This document shows positions 25,055-37,405 of a DNA stretch of 64,000 bases, piece by piece; position 1 is the first letter of the stretch; the number at the start of each line of letters is the position of its first letter. Made by a program: the position numbers and the translations under genes. This DNA is from Thuidium tamariscinum (taxonomy: Eukaryota; Streptophyta; Bryopsida; Hypnales; Thuidiaceae). The stretch is taken from the NCBI GenBank assembly GCA_947034885.2, contig OX344749.2, forward strand, positions 19,483,501 through 19,547,500. The letters run 5' to 3'. The notes under the pieces were generated by a model. The model did not search any database and was not told the origin of the DNA. It saw only the letters and a program-made list of their open reading frames with translations.

Positions 25055-26338
25055 CACTATAAGAAAATAGGGCCTTTTGTGATGTCTAAAAAAACGCAAA
25101 AATATATCAACATAGATATCACCTAAAATGCATTATAATGAACATGGTAAAAATGCCGTGCGTTGTGTTAAAAACATGTTGAATTTCTGCTAACATCTTA
25201 AAAAATATGGTCCCGAAAGGTAAAGAAAGTGAGCCATGTAGCACATGACTAGACTCTACGTAACCTCCATGTAGGCAATTTGTACCACATCTGGGTTTTT
25301 CTTTCCATCCAGTTGCTTGCTGAGGTGGTCTATAATGTGGATTTTGAAAAAAGATGACATAGACCCTTCAAATGTTGATGTGGATCATTGACATCTATGT
25401 CACATCTGACTTGGTATTTGACATAGCATTAGATGTTTTTTGAAATATCAATAACAAATTTTAAAAATATTTATTTAAAATCAATTTTAAAAAACAATAA
25501 AAAACAATTATTTAAAATGTTTTTAATAAAAATAAAAAATAAAAATTGTTGAATACAAAAAGGATATAACAAAACTTACCATCTATCAGGAAGAGAATTT
25601 TCAATGACATAATGAAGATTTAACTTCATTGAAAGTTATTGAAAATGAAAGATTAAGAGGTCCTATTTCTATTGAGTCTTGGTCTATAGGGTGTGAAAAG
25701 ATATGGGATAAGAAGACAAGAACAAATTTATGAAGTATGTACCTATTGATGTTTTAGACGTTGGACTACATGTTTTTTTAGACCACCATTAAAATACTTT
25801 CCCATCCTTACATTTATCCCCTAGGTAGCATTTCATCTTAGTTTGCAATGACTAGGTGAAACTTATTGGCAATGAAAACATTTGGAGAGATTCACGTAGA
25901 TGGTTCTTGTTTTGTTGCATGTCAAAGAAAATCTCATTGTATTTTTTTTTACATCTTTATAACCGGTTGTTGATTTTTCAATGCTAACTTGGCTTTATGC
26001 TATGGGCTACCCATCACCATCACAAGTTATAACTCATAGCCTTCTTTCTTTTCAACTTGCTTCCTACACTCTTGGATCATGAAGATCAAAGGTTGTCATT
26101 GAAAGTGAACAACCAGTTATGTGTGATAACCTTCTTGCCACTACCATGGCTCAAAGTTATCTAATACATAACCGTGTCCATTTTTTTATAAAATGAATTG
26201 GTTTTCAAAGAAATGTATTATGTTCTCTATGACATCATTAAGAATTCACAGTGTACTTGATTAAATATGACAAGGAAGTTTTTTTAAATGCTAAATGTTT
26301 TTTAAAAAAACAACCCAAAATGGAGTTTTCTTATAGTA
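25055..26338. mobile_element. Non-autonomous CACTA (En/Spm-type) element, 1284 bp
   Basis: The left terminus CACTATAAGAAAAT and the right terminus TTTTCTTATAGTA form the short inverted repeat typical of plant CACTA transposons; the final G of the right end is A here. The three-base sequence TAT lies directly outside both ends (25052-25054 and 26339-26341), matching the 3-bp target duplication of this superfamily. The interior has no transposase or TNPD-like frame, so it depends on an element elsewhere or is dead. Confidence 0.8.
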
Positions 26339-26950
26339 TATTCAAGATATTGTACAAGGGTGTCCATCAAAATCTTGACTTTTTGTAGTAATGAGGGCTC
26401 TTGGAAATTAACCTCAAATTCACAAAATTTTGGAAAAACACACACATTAAAAACTCTTTAAAAAAATTGTTGATTAGATTTTGAAAATTCATAAATTGAT
26501 TAGAGTTATTCATGTTAGGCCCTTTAACCTCATACTTTTTTGTTGACCAACTTTCAAACTTGATATGTGAAAAGAAGATCAAAAGACTTTAAGTTGCTTT
26601 TGCAATTTTAACACCTTGATGATCAAACATTATAATCTTACAATCTATAAGTTGATATTGTTGTGTTTTCTTTTCCTAAGTAATTTCTAACATGTCTAGT
26701 TTGAATTTGTTTGGTTACATTTCAAAAAATTGATAAGCTTATCAAAATGTTGACTTTTTATTTAATTTGCAACAAATTCCTAGAAGCTCAAAAAAAGCCT
26801 TAGGCATTTAGGGATTAGAATGTGGTTGAACATTTTTGAATCATTAAGGGTCTTCAAGAGGTAACTCCTATCAAAAATTGCTCAAAACTATTATTTCTAA
26901 TGCAAAAAACAATTTTTTTGAAACAATATATACTGTCTATGTTCCAAAAT

Positions 26951-27185
26951 CAATGATGCTAGTATGTGAGCATGAAGATGCGAGCTTGTGAGCCTTGAGC
27001 ATATGTAAGTAGATATACAACAAGCATTGATGGTGATTATGATATAAACACTTATAATTTAGGTATCTATAATATAGTTGCACTATAATTATAGAAATTT
27101 TCATACTATAGATACCTACACTATAGATATATAATCTTTTAAACTCATGAACTCACATTCTTAGACTCACATAGTAGCAACCCTT
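26951..27185. mobile_element. Palindromic MITE with 10-11 bp target duplication
   Basis: GTTCCAAAAT occurs at 26941-26950 and again at 27186-27195, with one more matching T on the left. Between the copies, TGCTAGTATGTGAG near the left end mirrors CTCACATAGTAGCA near the right end. An inner pair around TAGGTATCTATA and TATAGATACCTA makes most of the element palindromic. A duplication of this length fits Mutator-like (MULE) insertion. Confidence 0.7.
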
Positions 27186-27214
27186 GTTCCAAAATGACCA
27201 TCTTATTTATCATA

Positions 27215-27390
27215 ATGTTTTTGTCCCAAAATGATCTTCCAATTGCTTAAAAATGATTATTTTTGTTCTTGGAGATTTACAGAATGGATAACTTCCTTAA
27301 AATATTAAAAAATGGCCTAAAATAATATTATTTTTAGCCATAATCATAAACATTTGGACAAATTGGAAGATCATTTTGGGATGAAAGGAA
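27215..27390. mobile_element. Stowaway-like MITE, 176 bp, flanked by TA
   Basis: GTCCCAAAATGATCTTCCAA at the left is mirrored by TTGGAAGATCATTTTGGGAT at the right. TA lies outside both ends (27213-27214 and 27391-27392). The CCCAAAATGAT block resembles the subterminal part of plant Stowaway elements. A related phrase, TTCCAAAATGACCATCTT, lies just left and appears to have received the neighbouring MITE. Confidence 0.65.
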
Positions 27391-28576
27391 TATTTTCATG
27401 CATATCTTATCATAAGATCTTGCAATAGACCAATATGAAAATGTGTGGAAGAAATTTCAAAAACTTTGATTTCATAAATTGCAAGTTAAATACATTCAAA
27501 GTGAAGAAAACAAATGATTTCTTGGCACTATGGCAAACTAGTTTATAAGACAACTTTGAATCTTCTTACCTCAAACTTTTACATTGAAAATTTTGAATAA
27601 CAAAAAATTTATCTTGAAGAATTGAAGAATTGAGTTGAGAGTGTAGGAAAAAGAATTATTTCCATTCTTTAAGAGATTACTAAGTAGAAGCAAGTGTACC
27701 TTTTGAGGGAAAAAAGAAACTGTTGATTGAAATATAACTTCTGTTCTTCAAAAGCTAATTATTTTTTCAATCTTATGATAAAGTTTAAGAAAAATTACAC
27801 CTAAAACTGATCTCATATGTACCTACCCACAATCCATTCTGTCCCCTGTAGAAACAATAGGACTTAGAAGACTTTAGGGTTAATAAAAAATCTATTACAA
27901 CCAAGACTGACAATTCAAGGACAAACATAATACAATTAGAAGCTCTTTTTAGGGTGTGAAATGCATCACCAACCAAATTCAAGTCACCAAAATTAATCCT
28001 AAGAAAAATTGTATTTGCAAATTCTCGGTATAACTAGGATGTGATCTCGTCTTCAAAAACGAACAGTAGCACAGGGCAGCACTGTGAACTTACCCCGTAA
28101 CAAACATGCATTGATTGCAAGCTGCTAGACTGCTCCATTTCTGATATAAAACACATTCAGCAGCTGAACCCCACAAGAAATGAGGTGCAAATATGAAGGT
28201 TCATCCAGCCAAATTCTAATGAAATTAAGAAACCACTAAATATATACTGTAGAAGTTTGTCTAGATCGAAAGAGTCTTAGTACACCTGATTCTCTGCTGA
28301 CAGCGCATTTTTGCTGCCAGTGCTAAGCTATGTCTGCTCCAACTCTTCTATTCTATGGCAGGCATAATTCGCTATTGTCCGTGAAAAGAGCGGACTTTGG
28401 GTGACATGCTAAGAAACAGGGACTGGTTTTGTTCAGAGCCTGCTTTGCACATGAGTTCATAAACGTGAAAAACCTTACAGAATTCCACTGTGATGTCGGT
28501 TGCAAGAAAATACTGGAAAATCCTGAGCGCCATTCCGTTCACAAATTGGGAAGTGTGTAGAACTCGTCACTTGCGT
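27391..28576. other. Spacer and 3' flank of PAT16
   Basis: AT-rich to about 28000, then visibly richer in GC toward the stop codon of the S-acyltransferase gene at 28577. The part from about 28020 to 28576 is probably its 3' untranslated region. No other gene was recognised. Confidence 0.5.
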
Positions 28577-31163
28577 CTACTCCATTTCTAGAATATCATC
28601 ACTGCATGTTTGAAACCGTAAACCAGGGCCCAGGTGGCCTGTTGCTGTTGGACAGAACCAGCAGGTGACACTAGGTCCCAAAGCCTGCATAACCAAAAAT
28701 GTAAGAGATGATCACTACATTGTAACTACCCAGCGTATTAGCAGAAGTGATTTGGTACCCGGCAATGAACATTTCAGGAAGTAGGCAACAGGGAAAGTGG
28801 TCGCAGCAATTACCCTGCGCCATCACTAAGAACTCTGAATTTAACGTTGCATACAGGGATTGAAGATGGATGATCCGAGTTGTATTTTAAATTAAAGTAC
28901 CCTGACAAGATCAAACAATGAAGGAGCCATTTGTCTCAAAAGGTGAACACGGCAGGAAATAAAGCACACGAAGTAGGAAGCAGGGCAAAAACTTACAGTT
29001 ACTAGATTGGTAAAAACGCCAACATCATATGGATGTCGATAATGATGCCCTGCCTTTTCGGCAAGCCATTTAGCCCGTACACCTTCGTGATACTGTCCAG
29101 CACAATGCACCATCTTAGGTTAGTGCAAATTTCAAACAGGGTATCAAGTTCGCAAGAGAATTAGTCAAAACTGTAACACAATAGTTGAAAAACCTGTCTC
29201 AGGTAATACTGCTGTACTAAAAAAGGTGTACGGTCCAATTGGACATCATCTAAAGCACTGAATAGTTCTCAACAACTAAGCAGTAAACAGACGACACAGG
29301 AAATCCTTCGAAGTAGAACCTCGATAGTAGTCTTGTTGTGCAAGAGTAAAAGGAAGTGCCATGTCATCAAAACCCCTACTGCAATCAATACAGGTACCAA
29401 AATAACCGCACAGATCACCTGCATACAGAATTTGAGAGATTTATGTCCACATTAGGCAAGGTTAAAGCAAGTATCAGCTGTCATTAACCAGAAAAACGTT
29501 CACGACCTGAGGCATGAAACCTCCCCAAACAAGATTCATTTCGTGACTGATGAGAACTCAATGAATTTGATTACATGGAGTCAATTTGAGAAGAAACGAG
29601 CTTTATGTCTTAAATCACAATAAGAAACACGGACTTACTCTCGTGAGTGCTGAAGATGCAACAGATGCACTCAGTACATTTGCATCCGAACCCGCTGGCC
29701 CATCTCCTAAAGTGTGAATAAAGTGCGTTCCTAACAGGGCCTTCATTACAATCAGACGAAATTCTTAGTCCCCGAACAAATACACTTCTTGGATCACGGA
29801 ACATAAACAATGCAGGCATCCATCGACTAACTCAGGTTAGACAAGAAGTCCCAATGAAACAAGAGAGGGTGGACACGTACCATAGATTGAAAACTTGCAC
29901 CTACTACATACAGGACGAAGAGGAAGAAGGCTTTGTAATTGTTGTGACCAACACAGTTGTTAATCCATACACAATGATGATCCTGTCAGACCACACATAG
30001 GGAGATCATTCATTTGCACCACGCCTACCTTCGGCATCATACACTAATTACCTCTTAAAAAGGTGATGTTTTGTTGCCCATCAAATCAAACGTACTGAGA
30101 TACAAGCACAAGGAGGAACAAAAAGGACGCCGACAAGCATTGAAAATAGCAATGCCAAATCTGGATCAACAAAAATGAAGGACCACCCAGTTCATTGAGA
30201 CGCGTTTCTGTTTCTAAAAACTGCTAAAACCACTAAGAGCACGAAAAATTGAGCGTTAATAATACCATTCGAAGTACACATCGTTTGCAAACTCGGCAAT
30301 GGTGAGCCCGAGGTGGCTTGTACTGTTCACACTTTTGGCAGTACCGATCTCCACCCTGCAATGAATATCATACTAGGACATCAGTTACAAGACTGGCTAC
30401 TGGCTTAATGGACGAATTTTTCCTCACCTTCAAGAATTAGTCCCTTCAGCGAACTGCACAAGTTACTCACTCTACCATAGCCAATAGGGCGTCAAATTGC
30501 TCAGAAGATACCCCCCCTGAATTGGACACTTCTGCTACATTCTCTCCAAAGAACATACGCTTGGCGTCCCCAGAGCAACACTCTGTCTTGTTAATTCATA
30601 GTGCACCATAGACATCCAAATTTTGATCCTAATATTCAAAGCAGAAAATTCACTTGTGCCCATCTTGTGGCACGTCATATCCTCTGACCGTGATCTAAAT
30701 TTGCTGAAAATAATATTTACAGCCTTTATCTGAGCCTTCAAGATGAAAGATACAATATAGGCATCACGAAGCATAGAAATAAAGCAAAATAGCTTAACAT
30801 TCAAGAATTAGCCCAAGAGTTAGCCCAATCCAGGAAGCAGTCACATGACAAGTTTAATTTGTGAAAAGTAAAGAAAGGCACCGGAAAGACCTTGCGCTTG
30901 ACTTCCTGCAGTGCAACGCCTTCGTCTTCCAGATCAGGTAGGTAGGATGACGGAATGTACCCGGGATCACGTACCACTGCTAAAGTGTACGACAGCAGAG
31001 CCATAGTGCACAAGACGGTCAAGAGTGCTACATTGGCGAACCCAGATGATGTACTTACATTCAACCAGGGATGTATGACAAGCACTACCACCGTATGGTA
31101 CACAAACCCTATAATGAGCAGGACTACCACCACGGGCACCGAAACAAATCTCCAGAAACCCAT
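28577..31163 (-). CDS. PAT16: Protein S-acyltransferase, DHHC type (PAT16-like)
   Basis: Seven exons (high to low): 30891-31163, 30266-30355, 29881-29982, 29639-29740, 29320-29418, 28997-29092, 28577-28684. All are phase 0, with GT-AG introns and a TAG stop, giving 289 residues. The Cys-rich domain starts CQKC at residue 97. DHHC (122-125) opens exon 3 and is followed by [14 protein letters not shown] is at 66-68 and TTIE at 219-222. Four hydrophobic segments lie near 6-31, 42-64, 138-160 and 184-211. These enzymes palmitoylate cytosolic-face cysteines of membrane proteins. The phrase [18 protein letters not shown] and the length fit the Arabidopsis PAT16 clade. The start at 31163 aligns with that clade; the frame stays open to an ATG at 31280, which would add 39 residues. 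The exon 4 acceptor (29740) is the least certain junction. Confidence 0.92.
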
Positions 31164-32780
31164 AGCTTCAAGCCTCGTTGTCTGACTCGTGTTGAAGTAG
31201 ACGAATTCAGCATTCCCATGTGGAGTAATCTTCATAGACTGCGCACGGTATAACTCCTGCACTGAGGCCGCTATTTCCAAGACATAGAAGCACTCGGCAA
31301 ATCCTCATCAATCATACAAGGTCTTACGTTTCAACTACTCAATGATCAGACGAAACAGCTAAGCTCATATTTGAGGTTCCAACCACATCTGATCTTGCTC
31401 TCTAGTAAGCGCCTACCAGAGCTGCCACTAGCTGCTACGTTGAGGCCGATCCTTCGACCTTATAAACATGACTTCAGCAAGCATACTCGGACCTTACGCC
31501 AAAATGTCGGACGACGACAGATAAGGCTCTCAGCATTTCGAAGTAACAGTGTTCAGGAATTTCGTGCTACAGTCGATGTCGATACGCTTAAGACTGCACA
31601 CACCAAGGTCAATCAGTTGGAAGTTGATCATACACACCCAAATGACAATCTCTAACCGTCAAAGGCTCAAAATCGAACAAGCAAAAGAGAGCCCCCTAAC
31701 CAAGGTCCATTCAGAATCTCGCTAATGTATCCTCTTAAAAAGCAAAAAGCCCCAATTCTGTCAAGATGTCGACAATTGGAACAGAGATTGCAGTGCAAGC
31801 ACGCTTCGAAGTGCAGGTAAAACCTGAGGTAGAATACGAATGCGATCGCAACCTTCGGTAACTATTTCCGAGAGTCGCTAACTCAAAAACTTCTCCACAC
31901 AAAGCAGCAGACTACTATTTCTTTCTCACACAGTATACCAGAGGAAAGCAATCCGCAGTTGTGAGCTTCCAATATCACCCTTCAAAAGAGCTCCGATGCT
32001 CTCAACCGGATTAAAATTCACCGCTCTCTTCGAAACCGACCACGACACAGCAACCAATGACACGCAAATTAATTCTAAGCGTGGATGAAGATACCAGATT
32101 CACGATTGCTAGCACACCTCGCTGAGAAGTTAAACACATTCATGAATCGCCTTCGAGAGCTTCAAGCTCAAAAGAATGAGACAAAAAAACCTCATACCAA
32201 CAAATTGGTCAAAATTAGACACAATTTCATTCGAACATTCGAGCCTTCCGAGTCACAAATTCAAAACCTACCACGACGGCATCGCCTCCGCACACAAACG
32301 AGAATCCCGTGCAAACCCTTCAAACCCTACCGACGCAAACTATTCAAAAAAACAGAGCGCGCTGTTGCAAAGAGTCTGGGAGAGCAAAAGAAAAGCTGGG
32401 ACGCGCTCTCCATGTAAAATGCGGGGAAGAATATTCTTTTCTTCAAAGCGACCAAACTCACTTCACAAGAGTACAGTGGGGAGCGAGATCTTACAGAAAG
32501 GGAAGATTGATTACGCAGGGACGGAAGCTGCAGCGACAAAGACAACGAAGGAACTGGCTCACTATGTTAGACAAGCTGCAAAGTGACAGGAAAGGAACTG
32601 CGTATGCTCGAGGTCCCAAGGATTCGAGGTCTCAGGTGTCGACCCAGATCTCCTTCTGCGTGCCTTCTAGCAACGAAGGTGGGCCCAGCAGGGTGGATTT
32701 ACCTCGGGGCAAAACGCAGGAATTTTATTTTATTTTCAAATTCTACATTCGTATTTGCAATCAAAGACCCCAAATTAGTT
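31164..32780 (-). promoter_or_regulatory. Leader and promoter region upstream of PAT16
   Basis: This 1.6-kb block is less AT-rich than the flanking deserts, as gene bodies here are. It carries overlapping plus-strand ORFs of 94-157 codons near 31371-31655 and 32085-32792. None resembles a known domain and they overlap each other in different frames. The simplest reading is a promoter and a 5' untranslated region, perhaps with an untranslated exon and intron. No TATA box was assigned. Confidence 0.4.
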
Positions 32781-32791
32781 AGAGAGCTCTA

Positions 32792-33065
32792 AAGTGGGTA
32801 TACTCAAAAGTGCCACTTATTCTTACAGTGCCTAGTTCCTATTATCATGTTGTTCAGATTTTTATATAGTCTTGTTGGCAAGTGAAAGCATGTTTCAATG
32901 CACCAAAGAACAGGGGATTTGGATTATTATACATAAAAGTTATCAACAGTCAAAGTCTATGTCTAAATGCGCCATCTACAGTCTAGGTACGTGATTGATT
33001 TTGGAAATGTATGCACATTGTAGATGGTGCTTTAAGGTCAAGTGCCATTTGGGGTGTACCTAACT
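32792..33065. mobile_element. Short inverted-repeat MITE, 274 bp, flanked by TA
   Basis: Left end AAGTGGGTATACTCAAAAGT and right end GGTGTACCTAACT are inverted relatives, with TA at 32790-32791 and 33066-33067. A second inner pair, GCGCCATCTACAGT and ATTGTAGATGGTGC, supports a palindromic layout. It marks the point where the PAT16 upstream region gives way to desert. Confidence 0.6.
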
Positions 33066-34439
33066 TAGAACATATTCTAGACATGGCACAAAGTAGGGTT
33101 TTTTTTATTTTGTACTTTTACCTCGGTGAACCCAAAGTCTAGCCCACTAGGTCCTCCTTCATTGGTAGGATTGAAAGTCCTGCAAAGACCTCTGGTTTAG
33201 AATATTGACCACCCGCAAAAATGAAAGTAAATAATAATTATATTGAATTTTAACTTTGTAACAATGTTATAACCATTTTCAGCCGATAAATGATAACAAA
33301 TCTTTCTATATAGGATAGAAATACAATTATTCATCTTTGGAATTTTGTGTCACAAAGAGAGATTACACATAATAATTTGACCTCAAAAGAACACTTTTAT
33401 TTTTTTTAATGTAGATGATGATGAAGTTATACAATGTCAAAAAGAATGATTTCCATAGTCATGAGTTATACATTCAAGAGTTTAATTATAGCACATGTAA
33501 ATGATTTTTAATTGAAGTTGAGATTTTTCTTTGAATAGATGTATCATAAATATGCTATAATTGGAATGTGATCTAAGTTGATTAGCATGAAAATTTGCCT
33601 CATCAGTTCTATATTTTTCTTACATGATACCTATAGTGAACCTTCACTAAAATAACCATATATAGCAACAATGCCACCTTAGATTGAATCTCACAAACAA
33701 AGAAGCTCCAACCAAGGGCAATAATTTGGTCTATGATTAGAGGCTTTATAATTTGGCTTTGTTGGTTGAGACGTAATGTATGGATATTCAATTGAAAGAA
33801 GTGGTCACAAGCAAAATTTGAAGACTTATCTCAAAAGCCACTTTAGATCACGATGTCACATTGTATAAGCATACACTACATATAAATTTAGGTTGTTGTT
33901 AAAGTAGAGGGTTTTGTGTAGTCTAATCTATGCATATGGAATGGACTCTATCTTTTTTACCTCTATTAAATAATTATTTGACATTAATTTGATTTTTTTA
34001 ATACTTAAAGTCATTTTAGGGCTTTAGTTTGAGTTTAAAGTTGTTTAAAAGAAAAGTAAAGTTTGTTTTACCTTTCATTTAGGTTTTTTAAAGGACTAGA
34101 AGTTCATGTAAGGAATAAGGATAGGGTTATGGGGGAAAAGTGAAGGCCAATCAAGTCCATGTGGCTTTGTAGTAGTCAAACTTCACTAAACTAGGCAGCG
34201 GATAGGGTAGAATTGTTTCTTCTTCCTTCCTTTGGTATAATTGAGAGAGTCAAGACTTTGGGGAGTCATGGCACATTGTATAAAAAGATTCTTTCAATGA
34301 AATTTTGTGAGATTGTTCATCTTGTTTTTTTAATTCCAAAACCTTATCATTCACTCCATTTGGAATTTTTATACAAAAGTTATAATTGAGGAAGTGGGAG
34401 AGGCAAAATTTGTCATGGAGAGTGAGGGATGAACTTTCG
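33066..34439. other. Gene-free AT-rich spacer
   Basis: No gene or defined repeat recognised. ORFs are 60 codons or shorter. Confidence 0.5.
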
Positions 34440-34910
34440 AGAGTTCATAACTATGTGATGAGGAAGTATTTTTTTTAATATTTGGTGAGGTTTTGTATTG
34501 AATTGTTAGCTTTCCAAAAAGATATCATGCACTAGATTTGGAATTAGGGTCAATAACGTTATGAGCTTAGGAGTAAAGTAGTGAGGAGTTGCCTTTCATT
34601 TGAAGTGAGTAAACTTTGAGCGGATGTAAAAGTCGGACAATATTTTAATTTGAGTTGAGATTATTAGAGTTTGTAGATATTTGTGTTATCTTTCTATAGA
34701 GACATGACACAATTAATTTAGAGTTGTGTTTTGGGAGTTATGGCCTTAAAAGCAAAGTAGTGATGAGCTGCCTTTGAATTAGAAAGAGAGAACTTTGAGC
34801 AATTGTAAAAATTGAACAATATCTTAGTTTTAATTGAAACTTATAGGGTTTGTAGGATTTTGTGTTAGCTTTTCAGAGAAATATCATACTTCTTATTTGG
34901 AGTTATAGAG
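34440..34910. repeat. Degenerate tandem repeat, period about 180 bp
   Basis: About two and a half copies. Recurring phrases in the same order include GTAAAGTAGTGAGGAGTTGCC (34573) versus GCAAAGTAGTGATGAGCTGCC (34752), and TTTGTGTTATC (about 34680) versus TTTGTGTTAGC (about 34860). The period resembles nucleosomal satellite monomers, but the copies are diverged and the array is short. The unit is also close in length to the subrepeats inside 45609-46579. Confidence 0.6.
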
Positions 34911-35693
34911 TACCTGTAGCACTCTTATTAGTATCAAATATTTCTTCTAGAGGAGTTTTTAAGGTTTGTGAGGGGTTGCAATCAACTTTGTTCAAACTTA
35001 TGTTATTTCACTTACAATAGTTCAAATGACACATTATGAGGTTATATAACCATGTAATATTTTATATAGCCTATATGCCATCTTATAAGAGGTTATGAGC
35101 ATCTATATGTATAAACGTGCATAAAACATGGGGTCTTTCATTTTCCAAGACAAATTTAGTTGCAGCTAGATTCCTATTGTTTTTTTAAGGCAAGGCCTCT
35201 CTATCCAACAACAGTAGAACAACTTGCCATTAGATTTTTGTTCTTTGTGATAGACATTTGGGTAAGGCACATAGGTTTATCAAGAAGTTCAACAATACTC
35301 AGCTTAAATCTCCATTCTTCCTCTCATTTTAACTTAGTCATCACAATGAATATGAAAAAAAACCATGTGTAAGATTTTCATATAATTTAGGGTTGGTCAT
35401 TGGTAAAATGGATGGTTTATGAGTTGTAAGTCTCTATAGCTTTGTCTTTGGTGTTCTACCATTTGTTCATAATATTTTCTTTGAAGATACTCTAGATCTA
35501 AAAAAAATGGTATTAAGACAAATTAGGGACATACATTTTTAAACTATATGTTTTTATGAATTATTTATACTTCACAATAACTTTAGAATTACTATAACTT
35601 ACAAGTTTTTTAAAAATGAAATGAAGAATAGAAAGATATTTAAAATAGTATAGTAATTTAAAATTTAAAATGGAGGATGCAAAAAATCCTTAG
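34911..35693. other. Gene-free AT-rich spacer
   Basis: No gene recognised. A 70-codon ORF at 35160 has no motif. Confidence 0.45.
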
Positions 35694-35984
35694 CACTAGG
35701 GGAGATTTGAAGGCATTAGAAGCTTGTAAGTTTTTTTGAGTTCCTAGACTATAGGAACATGTGACATCAATAGTGGTTGATGTCATCGAAACATTGTCAT
35801 GTCAGAAAATTTTGATTTAAGAAAATATTTCTTTTGAAAAAATAAATAAATTAGTTTTGGATTTTTTAACACTTTCTAGAATTTCAACCAATACGGTTGG
35901 TTTGCAGTTTCTGGATAGCACAACGAACATATAGGAGAACAATCTTGAAACAAGCTTTTCTTACTCTCAAATTCCTTCAAAATG
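35694..35984. mobile_element. CATTAG-type MITE, diverged copy
   Basis: The left end CACTAGGGGAGATTTGAAGG and the right end CTCAAATTCCTTCAAAATG are weakened versions of the family termini. The inner left block CTAGACTATAGGAAC and the right block GAACAATCTTGAAACAAGC keep family order. It is older than the other copies. Confidence 0.6.
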
Positions 35985-37139
35985 ATAGAGTTAGACGAGA
36001 TGTGACTTTCATTTGAGACTAATATGCCTTATACTATTGCTACAACCATTATATGTCATTTGCAATTGCCACAAAAATGACAATCAAGCTCTCTTTAACC
36101 TCCTTTCCTACCCAATTTCCTATTTTAAGTTAAAAATACAATATTGGCAAAAAAAATTAAGTAAATATAAAAGTAAAAATATTGCACAATGGCCAAAGTG
36201 CTCTATTAGCTTAATAGCTAAATGTTTTTCTACAACCAGTTTGGTAATTTCCACCCAATTTTCTAATTTTTTATGATTTAAAATTTAAACTTCAATATGT
36301 TTCTCTCCATCAATCAAAATGTCTTAAACTCTCTCTTGAATATACCTACTTACCAAGGATTCATTGATAATACCAAGCATGCCCTAGTTGGAAATCATTT
36401 TTTAAGTTCATAAAACTTTGATATTCATTATTTTTGGCCTTGATAGTTAGAACATTCTAAATTCTCTTTTGTGCACACCCCTTTGCTAAGACCTTTCTAA
36501 TATAACCAAAAACACATCTATCAGCCTAGCATTTTTAAAGATCCTAATGTATGTGACAAACATAATAGTGATCTATCAGCCTGGCATTTTAAAAGATCCT
36601 AATATATGTTTTCACAGTATAGATATAGCTAGATTCCATTAAGAAAATCCACCTTATTATTAAAAGTGGAGGAAAGTATCAAATGAAGTATAGAGATAGC
36701 CTTTGGATTAGAACTTTTAATTTTCTATTGTTTTTTGAAGCATCAACATTTAGAATTGTTTAGGGAAGTTGCAAATTTTTAATTAACAACTTGATTTGAA
36801 ATGAACTTTGTTAGGTGGGTTCAAGGGAATTAATATTCTAGTCTTCTTATTTTTCACTTATAGAATTGAAAAATATTCTTTTATGACTAATTTTGATTTT
36901 CTTCTTAACAAACATAGAAAATCAAAATATGTCAATCAACCTATTTGAATACAATATGACTTTTGAATTGCCTACGAAGCCATTCGGGGCCTAGAAAGTC
37001 ATCAACTAATCTTTCAAATTGAAGAAATTTATAGTACAATTATCTTTTCCCCTAGATTCACTTTGGAAGACATATCCATTTATTTTATCATATGCAAATT
37101 CAATAAAATTACACATGATATGCTTAAGTGCTAGTGGTT
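35985..37139. other. Gene-free AT-rich spacer with a short direct repeat
   Basis: Two nearby copies of a phrase containing ATCTATCAGCCT.GCATTTT and AAAGATCCTAAT lie at about 36517-36550 and 36571-36603. The 87- and 96-codon ORFs here (36013-36276, 37019-37309) carry no domain. Confidence 0.45.
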
Positions 37140-37405
37140 ATTACATGAGATTCGAGGCCTTGGGAGGGCCATTTCAGGCTAGGTCCCAAAACAACAGTCA
37201 AAAGTCCCCAAAATTTAAAAATTGTAGGGTCCTAAAATATGAAAAAAAATTCAAAAAAAAATTGATGACATGGCACGGGCTTGACCACGTTGGACTGCGT
37301 AATTTCTAAGTTCCCGTGGCAGTGAAATGCGTTCATGTAGTAGTTTCAATGTTCCCGCAGATTGGGAATCTATAGTCTTCCAAAGGCTCGGAATCTCATC
37401 TAATG
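37140..37405. mobile_element. CATTAG-type MITE, 266 bp
   Basis: Left end ATTACATGAGATTCGAGGCC and right end GGCTCGGAATCTCATCTAAT. The inner blocks GGGCCATTTCAGG and CAGATTGGGAATCTATAGTC match the family layout. It makes up the second half of a 96-codon ORF, showing that the ORF is spurious. Confidence 0.75.

Noticed and set aside
32085-32792. Three overlapping plus-strand ORFs of 69-157 codons
   Set aside because: They overlap in different frames upstream of PAT16 and show no domain. They are better explained as leader or promoter composition.
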